The notes under the pieces are model-generated. The model made no database searches. It saw only the letters and a list, made by a program, of their open reading frames with translations, and was not told the DNA's origin. Shown here one piece after another: positions 35,784 through 44,700 of a stretch of DNA of 61,369 bases. The position numbers and the translations under genes are program-made. The stretch's first letter is position 1, and each line of letters begins with the position of its first letter. The DNA is taken from NCBI GenBank assembly GCA_026692905.1, contig JAPLNL010000020.1:1-61369 (forward strand), read 5' to 3'. The DNA comes from Planctomycetota bacterium (GTDB lineage Bacteria; Planctomycetota; Planctomycetia; Pirellulales; Pirellulaceae).

Positions 35784-35904
35784 GTAGCACGACGCGCAAG
35801 CTAGTGAAAAACAGCGGATTCACTAGCTTGCGCGTCGTGCTACAGCGGATTCACTAGCTTGCGCGTCGTGCTACGGTGGATTCACTAGCTTGCGCGTCGT
35901 GCTA
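35784..35904. repeat. Family B repeat with a triplicated right arm
   Basis: One left arm (GTAGCACGACGCGCAAGC) is followed by three right arms in direct tandem, each GGATTCACTAGCTTGCG followed by CGTCGTGCTA, with a period of about 31 bases. It lies in the divergent gap between the gcvP riboswitch and fliP. The remainder of 35673-36004 shows nothing else. Confidence 0.85.
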
Positions 35905-36004
35905 AGCCTGTGGTGTTGATCGGCATGGCGTTGAACGGCGAAATCTAGTACATGAGACGAAGTGAGAAAAATGTCGAAACTTTTTTCGGTGCAACGTAGC
36001 TCAA

Positions 36005-36955
36005 ATGGCAACATTCCAACGACTCGTTCCTCCAAGCTGGATTGGATTTCGCCCTTGGGCGACGGTTCTTCTGGCTTGTTTTTTACCTATGGGTCCATTT
36101 AGTGTTAGCTCGACCGCTTTTGCGCAAGAAAAGCAGGAAAGCTTGCTCAGTCGGGCGATCAAGAACCGCGAAAAGTCGAACGTAAAAAATGCCGTGGACG
36201 AAAATCTAAGGCAAACGCTGGGCGATAACTCCTCCACTGAGGAGCTAGCTAGCAAAGTATTGGGTGGGCCAGACGCTTGGCTGAGTCCCAAAGGATTGTC
36301 GAGTTCGCTGCAGATCCTTTTGTTGTTGACGGTCTTGAGTCTTGCTCCAGCCATCCTGCTGATGACGACTTGTTACGTTCGCATCATCGTGGTGTTTGGA
36401 TTGCTTAAGCAAGCGCTCGGGGCGCAGCAATTGCCCCCCAGTCAAGTCATCACATCGATCTCGCTGTTCATCACGATCTTTGTCATGAGCCCAGTGTGGA
36501 CCAAGGTGTACAACGAAGCGATCGAACCGTACACGCAAGAAGGGAGTCAGATGACGGCGACTGAGGCTTGGGAGCGTGGGGTAGCCCCAATTCATGATTT
36601 CATGTCGAGCCAAATCGATATGGCGGGCAACCATGACGATGTGTTGTTGTTCCACAGTCGCTACGCGCCTGGGGGCCCCGAGCCGAAGTACTTCAAAGAC
36701 GTGCCGTTGCAAGTATTGTTGCCAGCCTACATGTTGAGCGAGTTGAAAACGGCGTTCTTGATGGGCTTCAAGATCTATCTGCCGTTCCTCATCTTGGACA
36801 TTGTGATCGCATCGGTCACGGTTTCGATGGGCATGATGATGTTACCCCCGGCCATGATTTCGATGCCGTTCAAGTTGTTGTTATTTGTGTTGGTGGATGG
36901 CTGGCGATTGGTGGTGCAGATGTTGTTGGATAGCTTTGGGACGTTTCCGGGGTGA
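36005..36955 (+). CDS. fliP: Flagellar export gate protein FliP
   Basis: This 316-residue protein forms the core of the flagellar type III export gate together with FliQ and FliR. A signal-like N-terminus (ATVLLACFLPMGPFSVSSTAFA) is followed by about 60 polar residues and then four membrane segments. Hallmarks are LAPAILLMTTCYVRIIVVF, RQALG-like KQALGAQQLPPSQV, PAYMLSELKTAFLMGFKIYLPF and SMGMMMLPPAMISMPFKLLLFVLVDGW (long signatures shown in part). The polar linker is longer than in enterobacterial FliP. It leads a fliP-fliQ-fliR-flhB set, with a repeat element in the gap before fliQ. Confidence 0.95.
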   Translation: MATFQRLVPPSWIGFRPWATVLLACFLPMGPFSVSSTAFAQEKQESLLSRAIKNREKSNVKNAVDENLRQTLGDNSSTEELASKVLGGPDAWLSPKGLSSSLQILLLLTVLSLAPAILLMTTCYVRIIVVFGLLKQALGAQQLPPSQVITSISLFITIFVMSPVWTKVYNEAIEPYTQEGSQMTATEAWERGVAPIHDFMSSQIDMAGNHDDVLLFHSRYAPGGPEPKYFKDVPLQVLLPAYMLSELKTAFLMGFKIYLPFLILDIVIASVTVSMGMMMLPPAMISMPFKLLLFVLVDGWRLVVQMLLDSFGTFPG

Positions 36956-36998
36956 CGGGTTCGTTTTGATTTTTACCCTGCTAGAAACAGGCTTTTGA

Positions 36999-37067
36999 GT
37001 AGCGAAAGTCGTCAAGACTTTCGGATGCATCGCACAAAGGACCGAAACTCTTGACGAGTTTCGCTAC
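36999..37067. repeat. Twin-hairpin repeat, family A, copy 3 (inverted orientation)
   Basis: Same orientation as copy 2, with flanks ACAGGCTTTTGA and AAAAATGCTTCGCAGCG. It sits between fliP and fliQ inside a flagellar operon, in a 202-base gap. Confidence 0.85.
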
Positions 37068-37157
37068 AAAAATGCTTCGCAGCGTTGCCTTGAAAGGGCG
37101 AGGGGAGCAAAACAAAAATACAAAAATGATGTTAATCAAAAAAAGGACAAGAACACG

Positions 37158-37433
37158 ATGACGCCTAATGAAGCGATTGACTTGGTTCGCGACGCGATTT
37201 TGATGTCGTTGATTGTGGGAGCCCCGCTTTTGCTGGTTGGGATGCTGGTCGGCTTGGCCATCGGCTTGATTCAAGCCCTCACGCAAATTCAAGACCAGAC
37301 CGTAAGCACGGTTCCGAAGTTGGTTGCGATGACGCTGGCTATTATCGTTTGTTTGCCTTGGCTGACAGATAGGATGCTGGATTACTCCCGCAATGTGCTC
37401 AAGCAGCTTCCACCGCACTTGTCCGAGAGATAG
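37158..37433 (+). CDS. fliQ: Flagellar export gate protein FliQ
   Basis: This 91-residue protein has two membrane segments and is the small subunit of the flagellar export gate, packing around FliP and FliR. It starts MTPNEAIDLVRDAILM, with VGAPLLLVGMLVGLAIGLIQALTQIQDQT (core QALTQIQDQTVS) as the family signature and FLP-like CLPWLTDRMLDY at the end. The size is normal. AAGGACAAG upstream of the ATG may be the ribosome site. fliR follows after 11 bases. Confidence 0.95.
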   Translation: MTPNEAIDLVRDAILMSLIVGAPLLLVGMLVGLAIGLIQALTQIQDQTVSTVPKLVAMTLAIIVCLPWLTDRMLDYSRNVLKQLPPHLSER

Positions 37434-37444
37434 GCGATTTTTGA

Positions 37445-38284
37445 ATGCCTAGCGGTGATCTCATAACAGCTTTGTTGTCTGGTCCGATGTGGACTTTTTT
37501 CTGTGTGCTGGCGCGCACGGGTCCGTTGTTGGTGATGATGCCGCCGATCCAAGGGTCTTCTGTTCCGAATCGGGTCAAGGTTCTGTTGGCATTGATGATC
37601 GCCATGTCGGTGACGCCGCTGGTGATGGCTGATTCGACGCCTCTGCCGCCGCATCTAGCAGGCATGGTAATTGGAGTTGCGAAAGAACTCCTTCTGGGGC
37701 TTCTTTTTGGAACGGCGGTGATCATGATCATCACCAGTTTGCAGATTGGTGGTCAAGTGATCAGTTCGCTTGCGAGCATGGACGTAGCTCAGGCAGCCGA
37801 TCCATCGACAGAAGAAACCGTAACGGTCGTGAGTCAGATGTTCTCTTGGGTTGCCATGGCATTGTTTTTAACGCTGGGCGGGCACCGCATGGTTCTAGGG
37901 GCTTGTCTCGATAGTTTTCGTGTTTACCCAGCAGGTGGTGTGCTAGCCGAGGAGAATTGGCTAATGCATTTGCACGAATTGTTGAGGCATAGTGTATCGA
38001 TTGGAATGCGCGCTGCCGCACCGCCAGCGATCACGCTGCTGCTCGCCAATTTCATAACCGCTTTGATTGGACGAACGCTACCGCAGCTCAATATCATGGC
38101 AATCGGCTTCAACATCAATGTCACGATCATGATTTTGGTGCTCGCTATGTCGATGGCTAGCATTGGCTGGGTCTTTCAAAACGAGCTCACGGATTGGATC
38201 GAAAAAACGACGGGACTCTTTGCCAACTCGTCGGATGAGTATTCGTATATAAGCCGATCTGCCGAGGTGCTTCGTGGCGGATAG
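37445..38284 (+). CDS. fliR: Flagellar export gate protein FliR
   Basis: This 279-residue membrane protein completes the FliPQR gate. It has six or so hydrophobic segments; MWTFFCVLARTGPLLVMMP at the start, PNRVKVLLALMIAMSVTP, and the loop SLASMDVAQAADPSTEETV with the family's G/D-rich pattern are recognisable. The last part reads FNINVTIMILVLAMSMASIGW. Its end overlaps the flhB start by 11 bases, so the two are coupled. Confidence 0.93.
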   Translation: MPSGDLITALLSGPMWTFFCVLARTGPLLVMMPPIQGSSVPNRVKVLLALMIAMSVTPLVMADSTPLPPHLAGMVIGVAKELLLGLLFGTAVIMIITSLQIGGQVISSLASMDVAQAADPSTEETVTVVSQMFSWVAMALFLTLGGHRMVLGACLDSFRVYPAGGVLAEENWLMHLHELLRHSVSIGMRAAAPPAITLLLANFITALIGRTLPQLNIMAIGFNINVTIMILVLAMSMASIGWVFQNELTDWIEKTTGLFANSSDEYSYISRSAEVLRGG

Positions 38285-39362
38285 TGGTGGCGAAAAGAAA
38301 CATGACGCAACCGACTATCGCCGTCAAAAAGCTCGCGAGGAAGGCAACGTCGTTCGAAGCCCTGACTTGACGTCGGCGATATTGCTTCTGGCAGGCGTCA
38401 TGCTTCTTGAGTTCACGGGTCCGCAAGTCTTTCAGATGTGCATGGACTTGATCAACGAAGAGCTAACGCGCTCCTTCGAATGGCAAACGGATCCTCGCGA
38501 GGCAGTGTTGCAATTGGTTCGGTTGATTGGCAAAGGTAGCTTGGCGATGATCCCGTTACTAGGTGGAGTGCTTTGCACTTCGCTGGTGGTTCATTTTGCC
38601 CAAGTAGGCCCTCTTTGGTTGCCGGATAAGCTCGGCATCGACTTCACACGAATCAATCCGATCCAAGGCTTTCAACGCTTGTTTACGATCGTGAACGCAT
38701 CGAAGCTCGGGTTCGGTCTCATTAAGATTGGGCTGGTTTCAGGCTTGTTGGTGATGGGGGTTTGGTCTCGCTGGGATTCGATTCTCGCACTTGGTGGGGC
38801 GAGCATCGAGACGGTTGGGCAATTCGTTTGGACCACCATGATCGATCTGTGCAAAAACGTAGCCGCTGCGTTGCTTGTTTTGTCGGTCGTTGACTATGCG
38901 TTTCAACGATGGAAGTACGAGCAGGATCTTCGCATGACGGACGAAGAGTTGCGGGAAGAAATGAAAATGATGCAAGGTGACCCGCAAGTCAAATCGCGTC
39001 GCCGCAAGATTCAACGGGACATCGCGGCGCAGCGATTGTCCGCGGATGTACCCAAAGCGGACGTGGTCGTCACGAATCCAACGGAGTTGGCGATCGCGCT
39101 GCGATACGACCCACTGACGATGAAGGCACCGATTGTGGTTGCCAAAGGAGCGGATTTGGTTGCGGCCAAGATTCGTAAAATTGCGTTGGAGCACGGCATT
39201 CCCATTGTGGAACGCAAGCCTCTAGCTCAAGCCTTGTTCAAACAAGTCGAAGTGGGCCAGGCTATACCGCTAACCGAATATGCAGCGGTAGCGGAGGTTC
39301 TCAAATACGTTTATCAGGTCCAAGGCAAATCGATCGCGGACGTGACGAAGGCATTGAGGTAA
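38274..39362 (+). CDS. flhB: Flagellar export switch protein FlhB, with NPTE in place of NPTH
   Basis: This 362-residue protein sits at the export gate and switches substrate class after cleaving itself between Asn and Pro. The N-terminus (KKHDATDYRRQKAREEGNV) and four membrane segments match FlhB. The cytoplasmic linker RMTDEELREEMKMMQGDP precedes the cleavage site, which reads VVTNPTELAIALRYD with N268-P269-T270-E271. Nearly all characterised FlhB proteins have His at the last place. The rest (VVAKGADLVAAKIRKIALEHGIP, then VERKPLAQALF) is normal. The start is GTG inside fliR. Whether Glu supports cleavage cannot be told from sequence. Confidence 0.94.
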   Translation: MADSGGEKKHDATDYRRQKAREEGNVVRSPDLTSAILLLAGVMLLEFTGPQVFQMCMDLINEELTRSFEWQTDPREAVLQLVRLIGKGSLAMIPLLGGVLCTSLVVHFAQVGPLWLPDKLGIDFTRINPIQGFQRLFTIVNASKLGFGLIKIGLVSGLLVMGVWSRWDSILALGGASIETVGQFVWTTMIDLCKNVAAALLVLSVVDYAFQRWKYEQDLRMTDEELREEMKMMQGDPQVKSRRRKIQRDIAAQRLSADVPKADVVVTNPTELAIALRYDPLTMKAPIVVAKGADLVAAKIRKIALEHGIPIVERKPLAQALFKQVEVGQAIPLTEYAAVAEVLKYVYQVQGKSIADVTKALR

Positions 39363-39369
39363 GGCGTGA

Positions 39370-39460
39370 GGCTAAAGGCTAAAGGCTAAAGGCTAAAGGC
39401 TAAAGGCTAAAGGCTAAAGGCTAAAGGTCTAAGGTCTAAGGTCTAAGGTCTAAGGTCTAA
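39370..39460. repeat. Heptanucleotide tandem repeat, 13 units
   Basis: Eight exact copies of GGCTAAA (39370-39425) are followed without a break by five exact copies of GGTCTAA (39426-39460). The array begins seven bases after the flhB stop. It is likely to vary in length through strand slippage. Confidence 0.97.
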
Positions 39461-39462
39461 GC

Positions 39463-39578
39463 CACCCTCCCTCGGGGAGGGTCGGCCAGAGGCCGGGGAG
39501 GGTGAACTGATTTTTGCAATTGCCGTTGGCACTTCACCCTCCCCTCGCTTCGCTCGACCCTCCCGCGGGGAGGGTGAC
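39463..39578. repeat. G/C-rich inverted repeats between flhB and recA
   Basis: CACCCTCCCTCGGGGAGGGT and a second block GGCCGGGGAGGGTGA face TTCACCCTCCCC and CCCTCCCGCGGGGAGGGTGA; both halves and the whole can fold. It resembles the CTTCGCT-loop repeat at 2977-3140. From 39579 to 39983 I see no gene; the recA promoter should lie here, and an 8-base palindrome GTTCGAAC stands at 39856-39863. Confidence 0.65.
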
Positions 39579-39983
39579 TAAACCGGATGGTCTCCCGCAA
39601 GGCGGTGTCAGGACTAGCGAAAAGCCGAACGGTCCACAGCGTAAATCTTCCGGATTCGGTGTTCCGCACCCCTTTCAGCGGTTTCGATCGGTGAGAAACC
39701 CTATTTTTCACGATTCTTACCCCATAAACCAAAAATATCTCCGCGATTGACCAGACGTGTCAAACGAATGTCGAAAACTTGTTTATGGGCTTAGAGGCTT
39801 GTTGTGAACCAGGCAAGAATGCGTTAGCATCGTGGGCTGCATTTGGAATGCGAAAGTTCGAACGAGATTGATCTCTAGGTGATGGGCGATAGGTAGTTGT
39901 GAGAGATACCTGTCCGCATGCGATTGCACACCAACTCTTTCTCTCATCATTTAGGTTTCAATCAGAAAAAGGGAATTTCAAGT

Positions 39984-41105
39984 ATGGCCGCTTCAACAAG
40001 CAAGAGCAAGAAAAAGTCCGACAAGGGCCCACCAGCCGAACCGATCACCGGTCTCGAAAACATCTACAAACGTGAACCGAGCCTCAAGACCACGCTCCAG
40101 CAGATTGAAAAGCAATTTGGCGAAGGCTCCATTATGCCTTTGGGTGGCGAAGCCCAGCTCAAGATCGAAGGCATTCAAACGGGCTCGCTGTCACTCGATA
40201 TGGCGTTGGGTGGTGTCGGCGTTCCTCGCGGACGAATCATCGAGATCTTTGGCCCTGAATCCAGCGGTAAAACAACCATTGCTTTGCACATTTGCGCACA
40301 AGCACAAAAGGCTGGCGGAATCGCTGCAATCATCGATGCGGAACATGCGTTCGACCCAAGCTGGGGCAAGAAACTCGGTGTAGAATTGGATACACTGCTG
40401 GTTAGCCAACCAAGCAGCGGTGAAGAAGCCATGCAGATCACCGAGATGCTGATCAAGAGCAATGCAGTGGACGTCATCGTGATCGACTCGGTCGCGGCCT
40501 TGGTCCCTAGGCAAGAGCTGGAAGGCGAGATTGGCGATTCGCACATCGGTCTTCAAGCTCGATTGATGAGCCAGTCAATGCGAAAGCTGACAGGCGCTAT
40601 CGCCAAGAGCAAGACTTGCGTGATCTTTATCAATCAGATTCGAGAAAAGATCGGAGGTATGTCCTACGGTTCTCCTGAAACGACTCCTGGCGGTCGTGCA
40701 TTGAAGTTTTATTCGTCCTGCCGCATCGACGTGCGTCGAATTGGTCAGCTCAAAGACGGCGAGATGATCGTCGGTCAGCGAGTGAAGACGAAGATCGTCA
40801 AGAACAAAGTTGCGCCTCCGTTCCGCGTGGCCGAGTTCGACATGATGCATACTTGCGGTATTAGTTTCGAAGGAGACTTGCTTGATTTGGGAACAGCTCA
40901 CAAGATCGTGAACCGAAGCGGTGCTTGGTTCAAGTACGGTGACACTTACATTGGCCAAGGGAAAGAAAAGGCTCGCAACTATTTGGTCGAAAACAAAGAC
41001 GTGGCAAACGCGATCCGCGACGCGATCATCGAATGTGGCGGCTACGCTGGCCCAGAAGGCAAGCCTGACGCCGACGAAGTCGAAGAAGCAGCCGCCGATT
41101 CCTAA
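39984..41105 (+). CDS. recA: Recombinase RecA
   Basis: This 373-residue ATPase forms filaments on single-stranded DNA for homologous recombination and induces LexA cleavage. Walker A is GPESSGKTT (near 90), followed by [18 protein letters not shown], where most RecA proteins have DAEHALDP. The DNA-binding loop region [18 protein letters not shown] and [10 protein letters not shown] are typical. The basic N-terminal tail ([11 protein letters not shown]) is longer than in E. coli. The frame extends to an ATG at 39918, but ATG 39984 follows AAAAAGGGA and is preferred. A strong terminator follows the stop. Confidence 0.95.
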   Translation: MAASTSKSKKKSDKGPPAEPITGLENIYKREPSLKTTLQQIEKQFGEGSIMPLGGEAQLKIEGIQTGSLSLDMALGGVGVPRGRIIEIFGPESSGKTTIALHICAQAQKAGGIAAIIDAEHAFDPSWGKKLGVELDTLLVSQPSSGEEAMQITEMLIKSNAVDVIVIDSVAALVPRQELEGEIGDSHIGLQARLMSQSMRKLTGAIAKSKTCVIFINQIREKIGGMSYGSPETTPGGRALKFYSSCRIDVRRIGQLKDGEMIVGQRVKTKIVKNKVAPPFRVAEFDMMHTCGISFEGDLLDLGTAHKIVNRSGAWFKYGDTYIGQGKEKARNYLVENKDVANAIRDAIIECGGYAGPEGKPDADEVEEAAADS

Positions 41106-41107
41106 AG

Positions 41108-41245
41108 AGTGTAGAACAGTTGTCTCTACTGTTCCCATCCTGCGTTTCCATCCCAAACCACAACGCTCGGCTCGCCTCATGTGAGCCGAGCGTTTTTTAG
41201 TGTCGAACAGTTGTCTCAACTGTTCCCGCCAGCGTTTCCATCCCG
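41108..41245. repeat. Direct duplication flanking the recA terminator
   Basis: Blocks 41108-41153 and 41200-41245 are near-identical (GTGTAGAACAGTTGTCTC against GTGTCGAACAGTTGTCTC; both contain GCGTTTCCATCCC). Each holds the hairpin GAACAGTTG-TCT-CAACTGTTC or a close variant. The terminator lies exactly between them. Confidence 0.8.
41162..41200 (+). terminator. Rho-independent terminator of recA
   Basis: An 11-bp perfect stem (ACGCTCGGCTC / GAGCCGAGCGT) with a 9-base loop is followed by TTTTTT. It lies 57 bases after the recA stop. Confidence 0.92.
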
Positions 41246-41401
41246 AAGCACAAAACTCGGCAAGTAATTTCTCGTTCTCGTCCCCTGACTTCACCTGACA
41301 CCCAATGCAGCGAAGGCTCAAAAGTGTGTTTCATTTCGTGGAAGGGTGAGGCCACCGCGGTCAACATGTTTCTAACGAGTTTACCTAAGTCATTCATTGC
41401 T

Positions 41402-41464
41402 CGGGAGGGTGAGGCTCCTGCCGAACCTTTGGACCGTTGGCTCGGCAGGAGCCTCGCCCTCCCA
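41402..41464. repeat. Intergenic hairpin repeat, family D
   Basis: Full copy with arms TCGGGAGGGTGAGGCTCCTG and GGAGCCTCGCCCTCCC, nearly identical to 16700-16762. From 41465 to 41710 nothing else is supported; the promoter of the next gene should lie there. Confidence 0.85.
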
Positions 41465-41710
41465 TAGGCCTCATCCATTCCTTACGTGAGGCGGAGCCTC
41501 GGAAGAAGTGCGTTCCATCCGTGGCTACAAAATGCCAGTGCTCCGCAGTTAATGCCGCCGCAATTTAGTCCATTGTTTTTGGCCCCGAGAGGAGCTGCCG
41601 GCTGCGAACTGCTTGTTCAGCCAACAGCGACGCATTAAAGTATCATCTGGAATTATTTCGTATTTTGGCGGTCACCGCCCTTCATTTCGTTGTCTCAGCA
41701 ATCACCTGCC

Positions 41711-44700
41711 ATGAGTTTCCCTGCCAGCAAGTTTCTATGCACGTTTGTCCATCGACGACAAAAATCTTCCGCTTATCGTTGCAAAAAGCTTGGGTTTGAA
41801 ACATTGGAGTCTCGCCGCGTGCTAGCCTCCGTGATAAGCGAGGTGCATATTGAACCGCTGTTTGGGAATCACGATATCGATCAGTACATCGAACTTCGCG
41901 GCACCCCGAATACCACGTTGCCCTCGGGTTCCTATTTTGTAACGCTCGAAGGCTGGGGAGCCGTGCCGGGCGGTACTGGTTACATTCATTCTTCGATCGA
42001 CCTGTCTGGACTCTCTTTCGGGAGCAACGGTTTCCTCGTACTTGCTCAACTTGGAAATCCCTATTCGTTCGTAGCGGGGGCGACGACCGTTGTCAGCACG
42101 TTACCAGGTTTCTCCGGCTTGCCCGGCAATCGTTGGAGTGACGCTTCGACTCAGTCGGACCGACTGGCTTTTATCTTTGGGTCTGGCACGTTCCTGTTGA
42201 TTCAAGCTCCACAGAAACCTGTGCCGGCTGCTGATGCAGATGCAAACGATGACGGTATTTTGGATGGTGATGCCGCAAACTGGAATGTGATCGACTCGGT
42301 AGGCCTACTCAATACGACGGCCTCCCCAGCCAGATCCTATGGCAAGATTACATTCTCCGAAGAGCCGAACTACATTGTTCCGAATGGTACTCTGCTTATC
42401 GACACCGATGGGGGTGGGTATGTTGGCCGAATTGGTGCCTCGACGGGATGGTCTGCCAACGATTGGGTGTCCGGAACCACTCGCGATATCGATTCGCAAA
42501 CACCCGTCCAATATCAGTTCACCTTTGGAACGTTTGGTGACCCGCGACCGTTGGTCTACTCAGGCCGGACGCTTGATCATCTAGGTACTTACAACTTCGA
42601 TGGTGGCTCTCGTGGTACGGTTTCATTGGACACCAATGGCGATGGTGTTATCACCGGTGCTGATTCCACTTTGCCAAACATAAGCGTCTTTGCGGACCGA
42701 AATGGCAATTCGATTCGTGACAGCATCAGCACGAGAGTGCTCGCTGGAAGTGTCCCTGAAGGTTCCGATTTGACCAATCGCTATCCCAACGCGACCCTTA
42801 CCGTGGCAGATAAAAACAACAAGAATATCGGTTTCGTAGTACGAACCAAAACTTTCAGCGGCATAACCACGCTGTCGAGTGAAGGTATCCCTTGGTACGA
42901 CAGCAACGATCGACTCAAGGTTATGTTTTATCAAGAAGCGGACTCGATTTCGATCGAGGCGCTCGGCGCAGAAATCCTGAAGGATTCTTACGGACGAATG
43001 GAGATTTACAACAAGAACGACCAGTTGCTTGCATCTGTTCAAACTGGCCCAATGCGTTCGCCTCAGCGTGCAACACTGTCCTTGAGTCGCGCACAAGCGG
43101 ACATCAAGTACGCAATCATTTATACCAACGATGCGTTTCTGAGCTCGAGCCCCTTTGGACCATTCGATAACCTGAATTATTCCTTTCCAGAGTTTCAAAG
43201 TGTATCCAATGCACAAGGTGCCTATTTGATCGAAGAGTTGCCAAAGGGTAGCTACGTTGTTCGAGCCGCTGGTGGACCGGCTGGCAAGATTCCGATCGGT
43301 GCAGGGGCCTATTCTTTAACTGTAGCGCAAGCAGATCACTTGTCGCAGGCGGATTTCGGTTTTCGAAGCAACCTGCCGCCAGTGATTCAGACTTCGAGCT
43401 TAACCATTCCCGAAAACCCAGAAGTTGGAACCGACGTCGGCCAAGTCGTCGCTTCGGATCCCGACTCTGGACAAACGTTGACCTATCAATTCATGAACTT
43501 CGCAGGTCCTTTTGCGATCGACTCGGCGACTGGCGCAATCACCGTTGCGAATTCGAGCACCTGGGATTTTGAAACGACTCCACCGCTGGCGGTCGTAGTG
43601 AAAGTCACCGATTCGTTTGATACTCCAGCCTTCTCCACACGAACCATTACGCTATCGCCACTGGATGTCAACGAGCCGCCAGTGCTCAGCATCCAAGACT
43701 TTACCGTTCCTGAGAATTCTCTCGTCGGAACGGTCGTCGGCAAAGTCATTGCTACGGACCCAGACGCAGGGGACGCTGGCAAGCTGTCCTACTCGATCGC
43801 TGCGGGTGGGCCATTGAGCATCTTCTCAATCGACCCGGCAGATGGCACGCTGAGAGTGATCTCGAATACGCTCGACTTCGAGAGCAAGCCGACCTGGACC
43901 ATCCCAATCAACGTAACGGATGGGGGAGGACCACCGCAGTCCGTCAACGGTTCGTTTCTCGTTCGGGTGTCCAATGTGAACGAGCCACCAACAAGCTTGA
44001 CGTTTTCGAATGTTGTCCGACCACCAGAGTCGACGAGTGTTTCAAATCCGATTTCGGTCGCAACGATCCGCGTATTTGACGACGCCCTCGGGACGAACAC
44101 ATTGGGAGTGAGCGGACCTGATGCTTCCTTCTTTTCGATCGCAAGTGGCCAGTTGCGGTTTCAAAGTGCGACGAAGCTGGACTTCGAGACCAAACCATCC
44201 TATGTCGTCAATGTCACCGTGGACGACACCTCGGTAGGCAATGCCCCTGACGTGATTGCAACGTTTACGTTGACGATTACAGACGTCAATGAAGCTCCGA
44301 CCGGAGTTCAGTTCACGAACGTAGAGACATCGATTCCAGAATCAACCAACATTTCGACTGGTGTTCGAGTTGCTGTCGTTCGAGCGATCGATGATGCTCT
44401 TGGCACCAACTCGTTTTCTTTGTCGGGAATGGATGCAACGAAGTTCGTTCTGGTAGGGCAGGAGTTGCGACTGCGATCCAATACCCCTTTGGACTTTGAA
44501 ACGAAACCAAGCTTCCAAGTCACTGTGGCGGTCGACGATCCATCGATTGGAACCAATCCCGATGCGACTACGACGTTTACCATTTCGGTCGGAGACGTCA
44601 ACGAACCACCAACTCAGATTGAACTAGAAGCGATAACATCGCAGGTCTTCGAATCCGCTACACCGACCATTGAGACAGCGTTAGCAAGCATTACGATTGT

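Noticed and set aside
35784-35904. Tandem 31-base repeats as a mini CRISPR
   Set aside because: The stretches between repeats are the same short sequence, not unique spacers, and no cas gene is in the window.
39370-39460. Heptamer array as a CRISPR array or telomere-like end
   Set aside because: Units are contiguous with no spacers, and the array is internal to a chromosome segment with genes on both sides.
39856-39863. GTTCGAAC before recA as a LexA box
   Set aside because: It is only 8 bases and does not match the known GAAC-N4-GTTC or CTGT-N8-ACAG patterns; planctomycete LexA sites are not known to me.
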